Shown here: piece after piece, positions 26,706 through 36,085 of the stretch
Layout: the number at the start of each line of letters is the position of its first letter
Position numbering within the stretch: position 1 is the first letter of the stretch
Assembly (NCBI RefSeq): GCF_018607995.1
Contig: NZ_JABBAL010000023.1
Location: 124,001 to 188,000, forward strand
Length of the DNA: 64,000 nt
Direction: 5' to 3'
Origin: Planktotalea sp.
GTDB lineage: Bacteria; Pseudomonadota; Alphaproteobacteria; Rhodobacterales; Rhodobacteraceae
Position numbers and translations under genes: made by a program
Notes under the pieces: generated by a model
Databases searched by the model: none
The model's input: only the letters and a program-made list of their open reading frames with translations
What the model was told of the DNA's origin: nothing

Positions 26706-27509
26706 CTAGTCCTTCCTTATCCGCGCCCCACTCTTATCCGCAAACGCAGCCAAACGCGCCCGCGCATCCGGTTGCGTGTTCACAACGCCCGCAACCACCG
26801 CCTCTGCGTAGGCCGCATCCATCGCGGACATATTTTGCATGTGGCTCACCGCAGAACAGATCGCGAAGTTGGACAAAGGCAAGTTCTCTGCCGCGCGATT
26901 GGCCAGTTCCATTGCCTTGTCAAAGCTCGATCCATCAACACGGTACTGCACCAAACCGACCTCTTCAGCCTCAGCCCCAGAGTACACACGCCCCATCAGC
27001 ATCATGTCGATCATCCGAGCTTTGCCGACCAGATCCGTCACGCGGATCGTCGCACCACCTCCTGTGAACAAACCGCGCTGACCCTCTGGCAAAGCAAAAT
27101 AGGTCGTTTCATCCATCACGCGCACGTGCGCGGAACTCGCTAATTCCAAACCGCCACCAACAACAGCACCGTGCAGAGCCGCAATAATCGGGACGCCGCC
27201 ATATTCCATCTTGTTGAACGCCTCATGCCAGCGCAGGCACAGGTGCATGAACTCCGCAGGGCTGCGATCCGCATCGTGGTGTTCAACTAAATCCAGACCC
27301 GCGCAAAAATGATCGCCGGCCCCTGCCAGCACAATTGCACGCACACCCGCAAGCGGTGCCAAGGAAAAGAAATCCACCATTTCTTCAATCGTCGCACTAT
27401 CAAGCGCATTGCGTTTTGAAGGACGGTTCAAGGTGACAACCCAAACGTCATTTTCGTGCGCTTCCAACGTGAGATTGGTGAAATCAGCGGGATTGATCTG
27501 GGGTGCCAT
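26706..27509 (-). CDS. Enoyl-CoA hydratase/isomerase (crotonase family)
   Basis: 267 aa from ATG 27509; the 115-residue longer track start overlaps fabB upstream sequence and is rejected. Crotonase fold: [11 protein letters not shown], oxyanion-hole [12 protein letters not shown] and [17 protein letters not shown]; both acidic residues matching the catalytic pair of enoyl-CoA hydratase (GLELA and [10 protein letters not shown]) are present. Probably hydrates enoyl-CoA esters, but crotonases vary in reaction. Lies with rlmF on the opposite strand between fabA and fabB. Confidence 0.85.
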   Translation of the reverse strand: MAPQINPADFTNLTLEAHENDVWVVTLNRPSKRNALDSATIEEMVDFFSLAPLAGVRAIVLAGAGDHFCAGLDLVEHHDADRSPAEFMHLCLRWHEAFNKMEYGGVPIIAALHGAVVGGGLELASSAHVRVMDETTYFALPEGQRGLFTGGGATIRVTDLVGKARMIDMMLMGRVYSGAEAEEVGLVQYRVDGSSFDKAMELANRAAENLPLSNFAICSAVSHMQNMSAMDAAYAEAVVAGVVNTQPDARARLAAFADKSGARIRKD

Positions 27510-27684
27510 CAGCCTGTCCTTACATGCGCAAAACTCAATAACATTTGCGTAACTGGCCAAATTGACCCCGACAAGATTGCAGATACCACTGCGACGCACC
27601 GTCACTTTCGCGCGTGCTCTCCCCCTTGCACCTGCGCCCTGCTCTGCCCTACATAGAAGCAAGAGATTAAAAAGGGAGTGCGCC

Positions 27685-28914
27685 ATGCGCCGTGTCGTCG
27701 TCACAGGTTTGGGAATCGTATCCAGCATCGGCAACAACGCAGATGAGGTTCTAACCTCTCTGAAAGAAGGCCGCTCTGGCATCACTGCCAATGAAGACAT
27801 GAAAGAGCACGGCTTTCGCAGCCAAATCGCGGGCGCGATCGATCTTGATATCAAGGATCACGTGGACAAGCGCACATTGCGGTTCATGGGGCCAGGGTCT
27901 GCCTATGCCCATATCGCAATGGGTCAGGCGATTGCTGATGCGGGACTTACTGAGAAAGAGATCATCAATCCAATGACAGGCTTGATAGCAGGCTCTGGTG
28001 GTCCATCGACCTCTGCCATGCTCGCCGCGCATCAGGTTGTGTTGAAATCCGGTGCGACGAAACGCATTGGTCCTTTTGCCGTACCCAAGACGATGTCTTC
28101 GACAGTCAGCGCGAACCTCGCGACAGCGTACCAGATCAAGGGCATGAATTTCTCGATCACCTCTGCGTGCTCAACATCTTTGCACTGCATCGGCATGGCG
28201 GCGCAGCAGGTTGCACTGGGCTTACAAGACACGATGTTTGCGGGCGGCGGTGAAGAGCTTGATTGGACTTTGTCTTGTCTCTTCGACGCGATGGGCGCGA
28301 TGTCCTCGAAATATAATGACACGCCTGAGAAAGCGTCCCGCGCCTTTGATGCGAACCGCGATGGGTTTGTGATTGGTGGCGGTGGCGGCATGGTTGTGCT
28401 GGAGAGCTTAGAAAGCGCACAGGCACGCGGCGCAAAAATTTACGCAGAGGTCACAGGCTTTTCCGCGACGTCCGATGGCGCTGACATGGTTGCGCCGTCT
28501 GGTGAAGGCGGCGAACGCGCGATGCGCGGGGCTTTGAAAACACTTCAGAGCGATCGCAGCGTCAGCTACATCAACGCGCATGGCACATCCACGCCAATTG
28601 GCGATGTGGGCGAGATCGAAGCAGTGCGTCGGGTCTTTGGCGAAGGCACAACACCTCCGGTCAGCTCAACCAAATCGATGACAGGTCACTCGCAAGGCGC
28701 AACAGGCGCGCAAGAGGCAATCTACTGCCTCCTCGCCCTACAAAACGATTTCATCATCCCGTCGATCAATGTGGAAACGCTTGATCCTGCGTTAAACGCT
28801 GCTGAAATCGCAACCACCCGCGTTGACAACGCAGGACTTGATACGGTGATGACCAATTCCTTCGGATTTGGCGGCACCAACGGCTCTATGCTGCTTAGCA
28901 AATTTCACGGGTGA
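27685..28914 (+). CDS. fabB: 3-oxoacyl-ACP synthase I
   Basis: Condensing enzyme that elongates unsaturated acyl-ACPs. 409 aa from ATG 27685 ([18 protein letters not shown]), with AAAAGGGAG upstream; the longer track frame has no family sequence. Catalytic Cys in [10 protein letters not shown], His residues in [11 protein letters not shown] and [13 protein letters not shown], and the C-terminal [14 protein letters not shown] are all intact. Six bases before fabI, so the two form an operon. Cytoplasmic. Confidence 0.97.
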   Translation: MRRVVVTGLGIVSSIGNNADEVLTSLKEGRSGITANEDMKEHGFRSQIAGAIDLDIKDHVDKRTLRFMGPGSAYAHIAMGQAIADAGLTEKEIINPMTGLIAGSGGPSTSAMLAAHQVVLKSGATKRIGPFAVPKTMSSTVSANLATAYQIKGMNFSITSACSTSLHCIGMAAQQVALGLQDTMFAGGGEELDWTLSCLFDAMGAMSSKYNDTPEKASRAFDANRDGFVIGGGGGMVVLESLESAQARGAKIYAEVTGFSATSDGADMVAPSGEGGERAMRGALKTLQSDRSVSYINAHGTSTPIGDVGEIEAVRRVFGEGTTPPVSSTKSMTGHSQGATGAQEAIYCLLALQNDFIIPSINVETLDPALNAAEIATTRVDNAGLDTVMTNSFGFGGTNGSMLLSKFHG

Positions 28915-28920
28915 TCTGAT

Positions 28921-29712
28921 ATGACAGGCTCTATGCACGGCAAACGAGGCCTTATCATGGGCGTTGCCAACGAACGCTCGATTGCGTGGGGCATTGCCAA
29001 AGCGATGGCAGAGGCGGGCGCCAAACTGGCGTTTACCTATCAAGGAGAAGCATTCGGCAAACGCCTAGAGCCGCTGGCGGCCTCCGTTGGTTCCGACTTC
29101 ATGGTCGATGTAGACGTCACCGATGATGCCTCGCTCGACAACGCGTTTGAACAACTTGGCAAACGCTGGGACAGCATCGACTTCGTGGTCCACGCGATTG
29201 CTTATTCGGACAAGAACGAACTCACGGGCCGCATCCTCAACACATCACGTGAAAACTTCAAAAACTCGATGGATATCTCCGCATATTCCTTAATCGAAGT
29301 TGCACGCCGCGCGCACCCAATGATGGTCGACAATGGCGGCACGATCCTGACGCTCACTTATATGGGCTCAACCCGCGTTACCCCGAACTACAATGTCATG
29401 GGCGTGGCGAAAGCGGCGCTAGAATCCACTGTACGTTACCTCGCCAACGATCTCGGCCCTGAGGGTATCCGCGTTAACGCGATCAGCCCTGGCCCAATGA
29501 AAACCCTTGCAGGTGCGGCCATTGGCGGCGCACGCAAGACCTACAAGCACACGGATCAAAACGCACCTTTGCGCAGCAATGCGACACTAGACGCGGTCGG
29601 CGGTGCTGCTGTCTTCCTCGCTTCCGATGTAGGTGCTTGCACGACAGGTGAAATCGTCCGCGTTGATGGTGGCTTTCACGTCTTGGGGATGCCACAACAA
29701 GACAACCTGTAA
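28921..29712 (+). CDS. fabI: Enoyl-ACP reductase (NADH)
   Basis: Last reductive step of the fatty-acid elongation cycle. 263 aa; short-chain dehydrogenase-like fold with GLIMGVANERSIAWGIA at the cofactor site, VVHAIAYSDKNELTG, the Tyr-x6-Lys active site in MGSTRVTPNYNVMGVAKAALES and NAISPGPMKTLA. These match the type I FabI targeted by triclosan. Co-transcribed with fabB. A dispersed repeat with a GC hairpin follows the gene. Confidence 0.96.
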   Translation: MTGSMHGKRGLIMGVANERSIAWGIAKAMAEAGAKLAFTYQGEAFGKRLEPLAASVGSDFMVDVDVTDDASLDNAFEQLGKRWDSIDFVVHAIAYSDKNELTGRILNTSRENFKNSMDISAYSLIEVARRAHPMMVDNGGTILTLTYMGSTRVTPNYNVMGVAKAALESTVRYLANDLGPEGIRVNAISPGPMKTLAGAAIGGARKTYKHTDQNAPLRSNATLDAVGGAAVFLASDVGACTTGEIVRVDGGFHVLGMPQQDNL

Positions 29713-29716
29713 AGCT

Positions 29717-29802
29717 TCACCTTTCGAAATTAACTTTGGGGGAGCCCGCGCGGCGGGCGGGGGCTAGCCCCCTCTTTCGAATTTTCGTCGAGAATTCGCG
29801 CC
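29717..29802 (+). repeat. Dispersed intergenic repeat with hairpins, after fabI
   Basis: CACCTTTCGAAATTAACTTT followed by a GC-rich part that includes the palindrome GGGGGCTAGCCCCC at 29757-29770, then GAATTTTCG-TCGAGAATTC. It resembles the copies at 34550, 43693 and 61275. The GC hairpin followed by CTCTTTC could help end fabBI transcription. Confidence 0.6.
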
Positions 29803-29803
29803 C

Positions 29804-30683
29804 CTAAAACCACTGTCCCAGTTCCATCAAACCCAAATCCAGCAGTTGGCGGGAATGCCACTCAAACGGCGCAGAATTGTGCCACTTGAAAGTTTGAATA
29901 TCAAACGATGAACCTGGGTTGCGTTTCAACGCCTTGGCAGTGCGAAACGACATGATCGCCGCAGACAGGTTGTGATGCCACTCACAAGCATGTGTATTGT
30001 ATTCTGGCACATTAAACGTGTGGTTCGCACGGCAGTTGCAATCCCTTTTGAGATCTAAACAAAGACACACGGTCTATCTTGCGGCTGGCCTCTGTCACAT
30101 GCTCTTCATAGCGCCAACGCAATCCGCCAAAAAAGTCGAGCTGTCGTTCCTCAGGCCATGTCGTACCCGGCTTCATACGTGCCAAAGCATAATAGCCGGA
30201 TCGATCCATATGCGCATGCTCAAGCGAGACCGCATTGGGAAAGGTTTCCAAATCATCCGCATAAAGATCGACGACATAGGTCATTACGCTCGCACGGCGC
30301 TCTTCTGCGTTAAAGCCGATCATTTCTCCAACGCTGCGGGTCTCACAAAACGGGTAAAAGAGATACTCAGCGTTATAGCAGTAGTAGAGCCAAATATCAG
30401 GTGCAGCCGCGACAACCTGATTCACAGCCTCTTCCAACGTCCCATCACGGGTTAAATCATATGAAACCCGATGCACGATATCGACCAAATCAGTCGGCAA
30501 ATCAAAAGCATCTGGCATCATAGCAATCACATGTTTGAAGCCACAATCAATGTGGTGTCGCACAGTCGTGCCAATTTCGACATCGTCTTAGATAAAGATC
30601 AACGCAACGGGCCCTTTAACAAAGACCTCTTTTGCACCAGAGATGAACTTTTGAGCGACGAATACCGCGACACACCAAATTCC
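29804..30683 (-). pseudogene. Glycosyltransferase-like gene with a nonsense codon and a frameshift
   Basis: Reading leftwards: an open frame from about 30683 (KFISGAKEVFVKGPVALIFI) meets TAA at 30588-30590, then continues in frame as DDVEIGTTVRHHIDCGFKHVIAMMPDAF through the 183-codon track ORF. Around 30040 the coherent protein moves to another frame (NHTFNVPEYNTHACEWHHNL, SFRTAKALKRNPGSSF, PFEWHSRQLLDLGLMELGQWF) which ends at 29804. The TAA most likely replaced a GAA. I recall similar sequences annotated as family 2-type glycosyltransferases in roseobacters, but that label is tentative; the disruption is not. Confidence 0.7.
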
Positions 30684-30805
30684 CTATCTTCTACCAATCC
30701 AGCTAGAATCGGCCATTTGTGCATGCATTGCAAGCGCCCAGCGTTTTGATGTAACACGCGCGAGACCCGCGCACCGCGCGCCCCTCATTCTAAAGGCGTT
30801 TTACC

Positions 30806-32128
30806 ATGGCAGAGACTAAGAAACTCTTTATCAAAACCTACGGCTGCCAGATGAATGTCTACGATTCCGAACGCATGAGCGAAGCCTTGGGGGCCTCAGG
30901 CTACACAGAGACCCAAACCCCCGATGATGCGGACATGATTTTGCTCAACACATGTCACATCCGCGAGAAGGCCGCAGAAAAAATATATTCAGAACTCGGC
31001 CGGATGAAATCGCTTAAGACCGCCAAACCCGATCTCAAAATCGGTGTCGCAGGCTGTGTTGCGCAGGCGGAGGGTGCAGAAATCATGCGTCGCCAACCCG
31101 CCGTCGATCTAGTTGTTGGCCCGCAAAGCTATCACCGCCTTGCAGAGATGGAAGTCAAAACCCGTCGCGGCGAAAAGGCGTTGGATACAGATTTCCCGAT
31201 TGAAGACAAATTCGAAGCCCTCAAAAATCGCCCTAAAGCTCTTCGTGCGCCAGCGGCTTTCCTGACGGTTCAGGAGGGCTGTGACAAGTTCTGCGCCTTC
31301 TGCGTCGTGCCTTATACCCGTGGTACCGAAACCAGCCGTCCAGTGCAGCGCATCGTCGAAGAAGCAAAGAACCTCGTAGAGCGTGGCGTGCGCGAGATCA
31401 CCTTGCTCGGGCAGAACGTGAACGCCTATCACGGGACTGGCCCTGACGGAAATGAATGGGGCCTCGCACAGCTTATTTGGGAACTCGACAAAGTCGATGG
31501 TCTTACGCGCATCCGCTTTACCACGTCGCACCCCAACGACATGAAAGATGACCTGATCGACGCACACGCGCATTGCGACAAGCTGATGCCTTATCTGCAC
31601 TTGCCTGTGCAATCCGGCTCTGACCGCATTTTAAAGCGCATGAACCGCTCACACACGGCGGACAGCTATCTGCGTCTTATCGAGCGGATCCGCACTGCGC
31701 GTCCTGACATTCTTATGTCGGGTGATTTCATCGTGGGCTTTCCCGAAGAAACCGAAGAAGACTTCCAAGCGACGCTCGATCTGATCAACGAGGTGCGCTA
31801 CGGCTATGCGTACTCGTTCAAATATTCGACCCGTCCGGGCACACCCGCAGCTGAGCGCTTACAAGTAGAAGACGCGGTCGCCGCTGAACGCTTGCAACGA
31901 TTGCAAGCTTTGGTCACGCAGCAGCAGGTCGAAATCCAGAACAGTATGGTAGGCCGCGATGTGACTATCTTGGTCGAAAAGCAAGGTCGCGACCCGGGCC
32001 AAATGGTCGGCAAGTCAGAGTATCTGCATGCAGTGCATATCAACGACTGCGACGCGGCCCCCGGCGACTTGGTCCAAGCACGCATCACTGAAGCAGTCCG
32101 AAATTCACTCGCTGGGGCGATGATCTAA
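30806..32128 (+). CDS. miaB: tRNA-2-methylthio-N6-dimethylallyladenosine synthase MiaB
   Basis: Radical-SAM methylthiotransferase modifying A37 of tRNAs that read UNN codons. 440 aa. N-terminal UPF0004 domain with [23 protein letters not shown] and [11 protein letters not shown] supplying the auxiliary cluster cysteines; radical-SAM CxxxCxxC in [31 protein letters not shown] and [18 protein letters not shown]-terminal TRAM region from about residue 375. Begins the miaB-phoH-ybeY-corC-lnt-metK block. Cytoplasmic. Confidence 0.97.
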   Translation: MAETKKLFIKTYGCQMNVYDSERMSEALGASGYTETQTPDDADMILLNTCHIREKAAEKIYSELGRMKSLKTAKPDLKIGVAGCVAQAEGAEIMRRQPAVDLVVGPQSYHRLAEMEVKTRRGEKALDTDFPIEDKFEALKNRPKALRAPAAFLTVQEGCDKFCAFCVVPYTRGTETSRPVQRIVEEAKNLVERGVREITLLGQNVNAYHGTGPDGNEWGLAQLIWELDKVDGLTRIRFTTSHPNDMKDDLIDAHAHCDKLMPYLHLPVQSGSDRILKRMNRSHTADSYLRLIERIRTARPDILMSGDFIVGFPEETEEDFQATLDLINEVRYGYAYSFKYSTRPGTPAAERLQVEDAVAAERLQRLQALVTQQQVEIQNSMVGRDVTILVEKQGRDPGQMVGKSEYLHAVHINDCDAAPGDLVQARITEAVRNSLAGAMI

Positions 32129-32451
32129 CCCAACTCCGGGCACGCCAACCCTTTGAGCCGGTTTGGCTTTTCTCGCACCTGAGCCCCACAGTTCCCTAAA
32201 AAACACGACAACATTCGAATCGCTGACCTGCATTCAGATCAAAGAATCCAGCGAACCCCTGTGCAACTCCCACCTTCAGGTACACGTCAGCCGAATTTAC
32301 CCTTCGGAAGGGTAAATTGGCGCGCTAAGATACCCTTTTGTCGGCACATTAAGCTTCACACGAGGCCATTACTTGGTAAGCTGTAAATATATAGTGGGAT
32401 GCAGAGCAAGTACACCGCGTATATGGCTACACTCTGGGGGAATTAAGGACG
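32129..32451. promoter_or_regulatory. Intergenic region miaB to OmpA-like remnant
   Basis: About 320 bp without a gene. It contains a near-perfect 25-bp palindrome (listed separately) and, close to the downstream ATG, AAGGA as ribosome site. TATATA-rich sequence around 32386 may be part of a promoter for the exported-protein genes that follow. Confidence 0.5.
32294..32318. promoter_or_regulatory. 25-bp palindrome, candidate operator
   Basis: Arm AATTTACCCTTC, one G, arm GAAGGGTAAATT: twelve perfectly paired bases on each side. It is followed by GGCGCGC rather than a T-run, so it is unlikely to be a normal terminator. Lies about 135 bp before the exported OmpA-like remnant. Confidence 0.55.
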
Positions 32452-33088
32452 ATGGTTGTGGTTAAAATGCTTTCCAAAGCACTTCGTATCGTTGCAAAAA
32501 GTGCTGCTACTCTAAGCGTGAGTGCCATCGCATTCACAACGGCGGCGTCTGCTCAGCAGTATGGTACACAACAATATGGCAACGCTCAGGGCGTTGCGAC
32601 TGCTATTCAGGGAGCTGCGACGGGCAATACACGCACGGTTCTGGGCGAGCGCTACATTCCAAACATTTGGGTTGATGCCGATGGGTACGAGCGCTGGGTG
32701 ATGGTGATGAAGGCTACATGACGCCGCACACCAACCGCCAAGGTATCCCGGTCTGCCGCTTTGGTAACGTCTGTGGCGCGATGAACCCTGATCAGTTCTT
32801 CTCAACCGACAGCCAACACATTAGCTGCTCTGGCCAGCAGCATTTGATGAATTTTTTCCCTAGCTCAAAAGCGTCGGCCTACATCATTGCAGGTCATACG
32901 GACAGCCACGCCTCAGACGACTATAATATGCATCTCTCTTACAATCGCACCGCGACAGTAGAGCACGTAGCGCTGGTGTTCCTGTTCCAGATGTGCGCGG
33001 CTACGGTGAGCGCTTGCCAATCGCGAGCAACAAATCTCGCTTCGGCATGTCCAAGAACCGTTGTGTTGAAATCATCTGCGTGCGCTGA
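32452..33088 (+). pseudogene. OmpA-family outer-membrane protein gene broken by two frameshifts
   Basis: Frame one: signal peptide (SVSAIAFTTAASAQQ), a QYGTQQYGNAQ segment and PNIWVDADGYERWVM. Near 32702 the coherent protein moves to a second frame (EGYMTPHTNRQGIPVCRFGNVCG, NFFPSSKASAYIIAGHTDS, DDYNMHLSYNR), which is the OmpA peptidoglycan-binding domain. Near 32971 it moves again (GVPVPDVRGYGERLPIASN, MSKNRCVEIICVR) and ends at TGA 33086. Joined, it is a complete exported protein of about 210 residues with a C-terminal OmpA domain. Lies between miaB and phoH. The track shows only the separate frames. Confidence 0.8.
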
Positions 33089-33092
33089 GGAG

Positions 33093-33407
33093 ATGACAAA
33101 GAAACTCGTAAAAATCACCCTCGCGATTACTGCTGTCACTGCTTTTGCCGCCTGCGAAGGCCGAACAGGAGCTGACAAAGGCATTGACCTTGGAACCGAC
33201 ACTAGAGATCTAAGCCAGTTAATTGCTGGTATCTGGGTTGATCCAAACGGATGCGACTACTGGATCATCGACTATGGTGTTGAGGGCTACCTCTCTGCAC
33301 GTCTCGACAAATACGGCAAGCCGGTTTGCTCTGGCGCGGCCTCTGCAAACGTTGCAACTGGTAACTTCAAAGGCGGCGCGACAAGCATTATCGGGGACGT
33401 GCTCTGA
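33093..33407 (+). CDS. Small exported lipoprotein sharing the IWVDPxGC motif of the OmpA-like gene
   Basis: 104 aa from ATG 33093, with AGGAG only a couple of bases before the ATG, just after the stop of the OmpA-like remnant; the track merges it with an unrelated upstream frame. N-terminus MTKKLVKITLAITAVTAFAAC is a lipoprotein-type signal with the lipobox Cys at residue 21. The body GIWVDPNGCDYWIIDYGVEGY and DKYGKPVCSGAA parallels IWVDADGYERWVM...GYMTP...GIPVC of the neighbouring gene, so the two share a small domain. Likely anchored in the outer membrane or inner leaflet. Function unknown. Confidence 0.75.
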   Translation: MTKKLVKITLAITAVTAFAACEGRTGADKGIDLGTDTRDLSQLIAGIWVDPNGCDYWIIDYGVEGYLSARLDKYGKPVCSGAASANVATGNFKGGATSIIGDVL

Positions 33408-33516
33408 TCCAGAACGGCATCTTTGAAACACAAACAAACCACGGACATTTCACCTGCGGCTTTTTTACGTCCTGCCCCGCACTATATATACCCCAGCCAA
33501 ACCTAAGGAGCGCTGC

Positions 33517-34545
33517 GTGACCGCACCCGAACTATCTCCGGATCTACCAACATCTGCCGAAGCAATGGTGGAATTTCCCGATAATCGCCTGCTGATTGAT
33601 CTGTGTGGTGAATACGATAAGAACCTCGCCCAGATTGAAACGGGCACTGATGTTGAAATCATCCGCCGTGGCAATCGCTTGGTTGTCATGGGCGAAGCCG
33701 ACGCACGCGCAGCAGCTATCGAGGTGCTCGGCACGCTTTATGCGCGTTTGGAGGATGGCAAATCTGTAGAGGCCGCTGACATCACAGCTGAGCTGCGCAT
33801 GGGCCTGGCCCCACGGCGCAAAACCGATGACGTCGAGTTTCAAGCGGAACTGTTTCAAAGCGATCACATCGAAATTAAAACCCGCAAGAAAACCATTCAA
33901 GCGCGTACCGATGCGCAGAAGGCCTACATCACATCGCTGTTTGACAATGAGCTTGCCTTTGGCATCGGCCCTGCAGGCACAGGCAAAACCTATCTGGCGG
34001 TGGCTGTTGGCGTGGCAATGTTCATTGGCGGCCATGTGGACAAAATCATCCTGTCGCGTCCTGCCGTAGAAGCCGGTGAAAAGCTGGGCTACTTGCCGGG
34101 GGACATGAAAGACAAGGTCGATCCATACATGCAGCCGCTCTACGATGCACTCAATGACTTCTTGCCCGCGAAACAACTGACCAAGCTGCTAGAAGACAAA
34201 CGCATTGAAATCGCGCCGCTTGCTTTCATGCGTGGCCGAACGCTCTCCAACGCTTTCGTAGTTCTTGATGAAGCACAAAACGCGACAACAATGCAGATGA
34301 AAATGTTCCTCACGCGTCTTGGCGAAGGCTCTCGCATGGTGATCACAGGCGATCGCACCCAAATCGACCTGCCGCGCGGCGTACCCTCTGGTCTCTCGGA
34401 CGCGGAACGTTTGCTCAACAAGATCCCGTCCATCAGCTTCAACTATTTCACTTCCAAAGACGTGGTGCGCCACCCGCTCGTCGCTGCGATCATCGAAGCC
34501 TACGAGGCGGATCATGAAGCCATGCTCGCACGCAAGAAAACCTGA
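33517..34545 (+). CDS. phoH: PhoH-family ATPase
   Basis: 342 aa with GTG start at 33517, supported by AAGGAG six bases upstream. PhoH ATPase domain: Walker A GIGPAGTGKTYLAVA, VDKIILSRPAVEAGEKLGYLPGD, Walker B AFVVLDEAQNATTMQMKMFLTR and TGDRTQIDLPRG. The N-terminal 110 residues form the KH-like extension of the PhoL type, which in other bacteria associates with YbeY and ribosome/RNA processing. First of phoH-ybeY-corC-lnt; cytoplasmic. Confidence 0.95.
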   Translation: MTAPELSPDLPTSAEAMVEFPDNRLLIDLCGEYDKNLAQIETGTDVEIIRRGNRLVVMGEADARAAAIEVLGTLYARLEDGKSVEAADITAELRMGLAPRRKTDDVEFQAELFQSDHIEIKTRKKTIQARTDAQKAYITSLFDNELAFGIGPAGTGKTYLAVAVGVAMFIGGHVDKIILSRPAVEAGEKLGYLPGDMKDKVDPYMQPLYDALNDFLPAKQLTKLLEDKRIEIAPLAFMRGRTLSNAFVVLDEAQNATTMQMKMFLTRLGEGSRMVITGDRTQIDLPRGVPSGLSDAERLLNKIPSISFNYFTSKDVVRHPLVAAIIEAYEADHEAMLARKKT

Positions 34546-34549
34546 ATGT

Positions 34550-34632
34550 TTTCATCTTTCCAAATAAACTTCGGGGATCTGGGGGCTGGCACTCAGCTTG
34601 ACCTGCGTCCGGGGGCTGGCCCTCAACCTGTT
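34550..34632 (+). repeat. Dispersed intergenic repeat between phoH and ybeY
   Basis: TCATCTTTCCAAATAAACTT is followed by a G-rich tail in which TCTGGGGGCTGGCACTCAGC and TCCGGGGGCTGGCCCTCAAC form two imperfect tandem units. It fills the space between the phoH stop and the ybeY start. Confidence 0.7.
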
Positions 34633-34640
34633 CATTCAAA

Positions 34641-35129
34641 ATGTTGACAGACACCATCATCAAAGACAGCCGTTGGCAAACCGTGGATCTCGCAACGCTC
34701 GCTGAAACAGCTGCGCGTCAAACGCTCACCCAACTCAACCTCGATCCCACGGTGTTCGAAATCGCCATTCTCGCCTGCGATGATACACGCATCGCCAAGT
34801 TAAATACCGAGTTCAGGGACAAACCGACGCCCACCAACGTACTATCTTGGCCTTCTGATGAACGCGCTAGCGATATCAACGGTGCACGCCCAGAAAAACC
34901 TGTCCTCCCAATGGATGCAGAGCTCGGTGATATCGCCATCAGCTATGACACCTGCGCGCGCGAAGCTCAGGTCGCGAACAAGGCGCTCACTGACCACGCC
35001 ACCCACTTAATCATCCACGGCGTGCTTCATTTGCTCGGGTATGACCATATACGTGACCTTGATGCCACTTTGATGGAACAAACAGAGGTGTTGATACTTG
35101 GCACGCTGGGTATAGGTACCCCATATTAA
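34641..35129 (+). CDS. ybeY: rRNA maturation endoribonuclease YbeY
   Basis: 162 aa. Zinc-dependent RNase involved in 16S rRNA 3' processing and ribosome quality control. The hallmark HGVLHLLGYDH gives the three metal-binding histidines near residue 130-140; TPTNVLSWPSDE and ELGDIAISYDTCAREA are conserved family segments. A repeat element, not a gene, separates it from phoH; corC follows after 50 bp. Cytoplasmic. Confidence 0.96.
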   Translation: MLTDTIIKDSRWQTVDLATLAETAARQTLTQLNLDPTVFEIAILACDDTRIAKLNTEFRDKPTPTNVLSWPSDERASDINGARPEKPVLPMDAELGDIAISYDTCAREAQVANKALTDHATHLIIHGVLHLLGYDHIRDLDATLMEQTEVLILGTLGIGTPY

Positions 35130-35179
35130 CAACATTCGGCGCATAGAGCGCCGCTATCACAAAAGGATTACAGCGCGCC

Positions 35180-36082
35180 ATGGGCGACAAAGACGGCTCC
35201 TCTATCGCAGCGCAAAGCGCGCATCAAAGTGACGACGAGCACACACAAGACACCGCTCCAAACGAGACAGGCTTTTTTTCACGCGTGATCTCTGCGCTTA
35301 GCCCATCGCAAGACGGAGGCGAACCAGAGCTCGGAGCAATCCCAAACACCCCGCGCGCGCAACCGCATGGCATGATCAATCTGCGCCGTATGCGGATCGA
35401 AGACGTCGCTATTCCGAAAGGCGACATCACCTGTGTTCTGCTTAGCGCGACCAAAGAAGAATTGCTTGAGGTTTTCAAAGACAGCGGCTTGACCCGTTTG
35501 CCGGTTTACAATGGCACGCTCGACACCCCGCTAGGATTTGCTCATTTGAAAGATTTCGCGCTGCTGCACGGCTTTAACAGCAAAGATACAACCTTCGACA
35601 TGCAAGCTATGTTGCGGCCCCTGCTTTATGTTCCGCCATCTATGCCCATCGGAATTTTGCTGACCAAAATGCAGACAGAGCGTCGGCATATGGCACTGGT
35701 GATTGATGAATATGGCGGCGTTGATGGTTTGGTGACGATTGAGGACCTCATCGAACAGGTCATCGGCGAAATCGAAGACGAACACGACACTGAAGAGGCT
35801 GAGCTGTGGACGTTAGAAAAGTCAGGTCAATATCTGGCGCAAGCCAAAGCGCCCTTGGATGAATTCGAAGATGCTATCGGCATTCACCTCACTGAAGATG
35901 ATGAGATCGACGCAGAAGAGATAGAAACCCTTGGCGGTTTGGTCTTCATGCTCGCAGGTCATGTGCCCGCACGCGGCGAAGTCGTGCGTCACCCTGCGGG
36001 ATATGAATTCGAAGTGATCGACGCTGACCCGCGCCGCATCAAGCGTCTGCGCGTGCGCCTTGCACCGCCTCCAGCCGAATAA
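35180..36082 (+). CDS. corC: CBS-domain transporter-associated protein, CorC/HlyC type
   Basis: 300 aa. Pair of CBS domains at about residues 65-195 (VAIPKGDITCVLLS, GLTRLPVYNGTLDTPLGFAHLKD, RRHMALVIDEYGGVDGLVTIEDLIEQVIGEI) followed by the CorC_HlyC domain (about 215-298, LDEFEDAIGIHLTEDDEID, TLGGLVFMLAGHVPARGE). No membrane helices, so it is the soluble form implicated in magnesium/cobalt efflux or in supporting Lnt-linked envelope functions. Lies between ybeY and lnt as is usual in proteobacteria. Confidence 0.93.
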   Translation: MGDKDGSSIAAQSAHQSDDEHTQDTAPNETGFFSRVISALSPSQDGGEPELGAIPNTPRAQPHGMINLRRMRIEDVAIPKGDITCVLLSATKEELLEVFKDSGLTRLPVYNGTLDTPLGFAHLKDFALLHGFNSKDTTFDMQAMLRPLLYVPPSMPIGILLTKMQTERRHMALVIDEYGGVDGLVTIEDLIEQVIGEIEDEHDTEEAELWTLEKSGQYLAQAKAPLDEFEDAIGIHLTEDDEIDAEEIETLGGLVFMLAGHVPARGEVVRHPAGYEFEVIDADPRRIKRLRVRLAPPPAE

Positions 36083-36085
36083 ATC

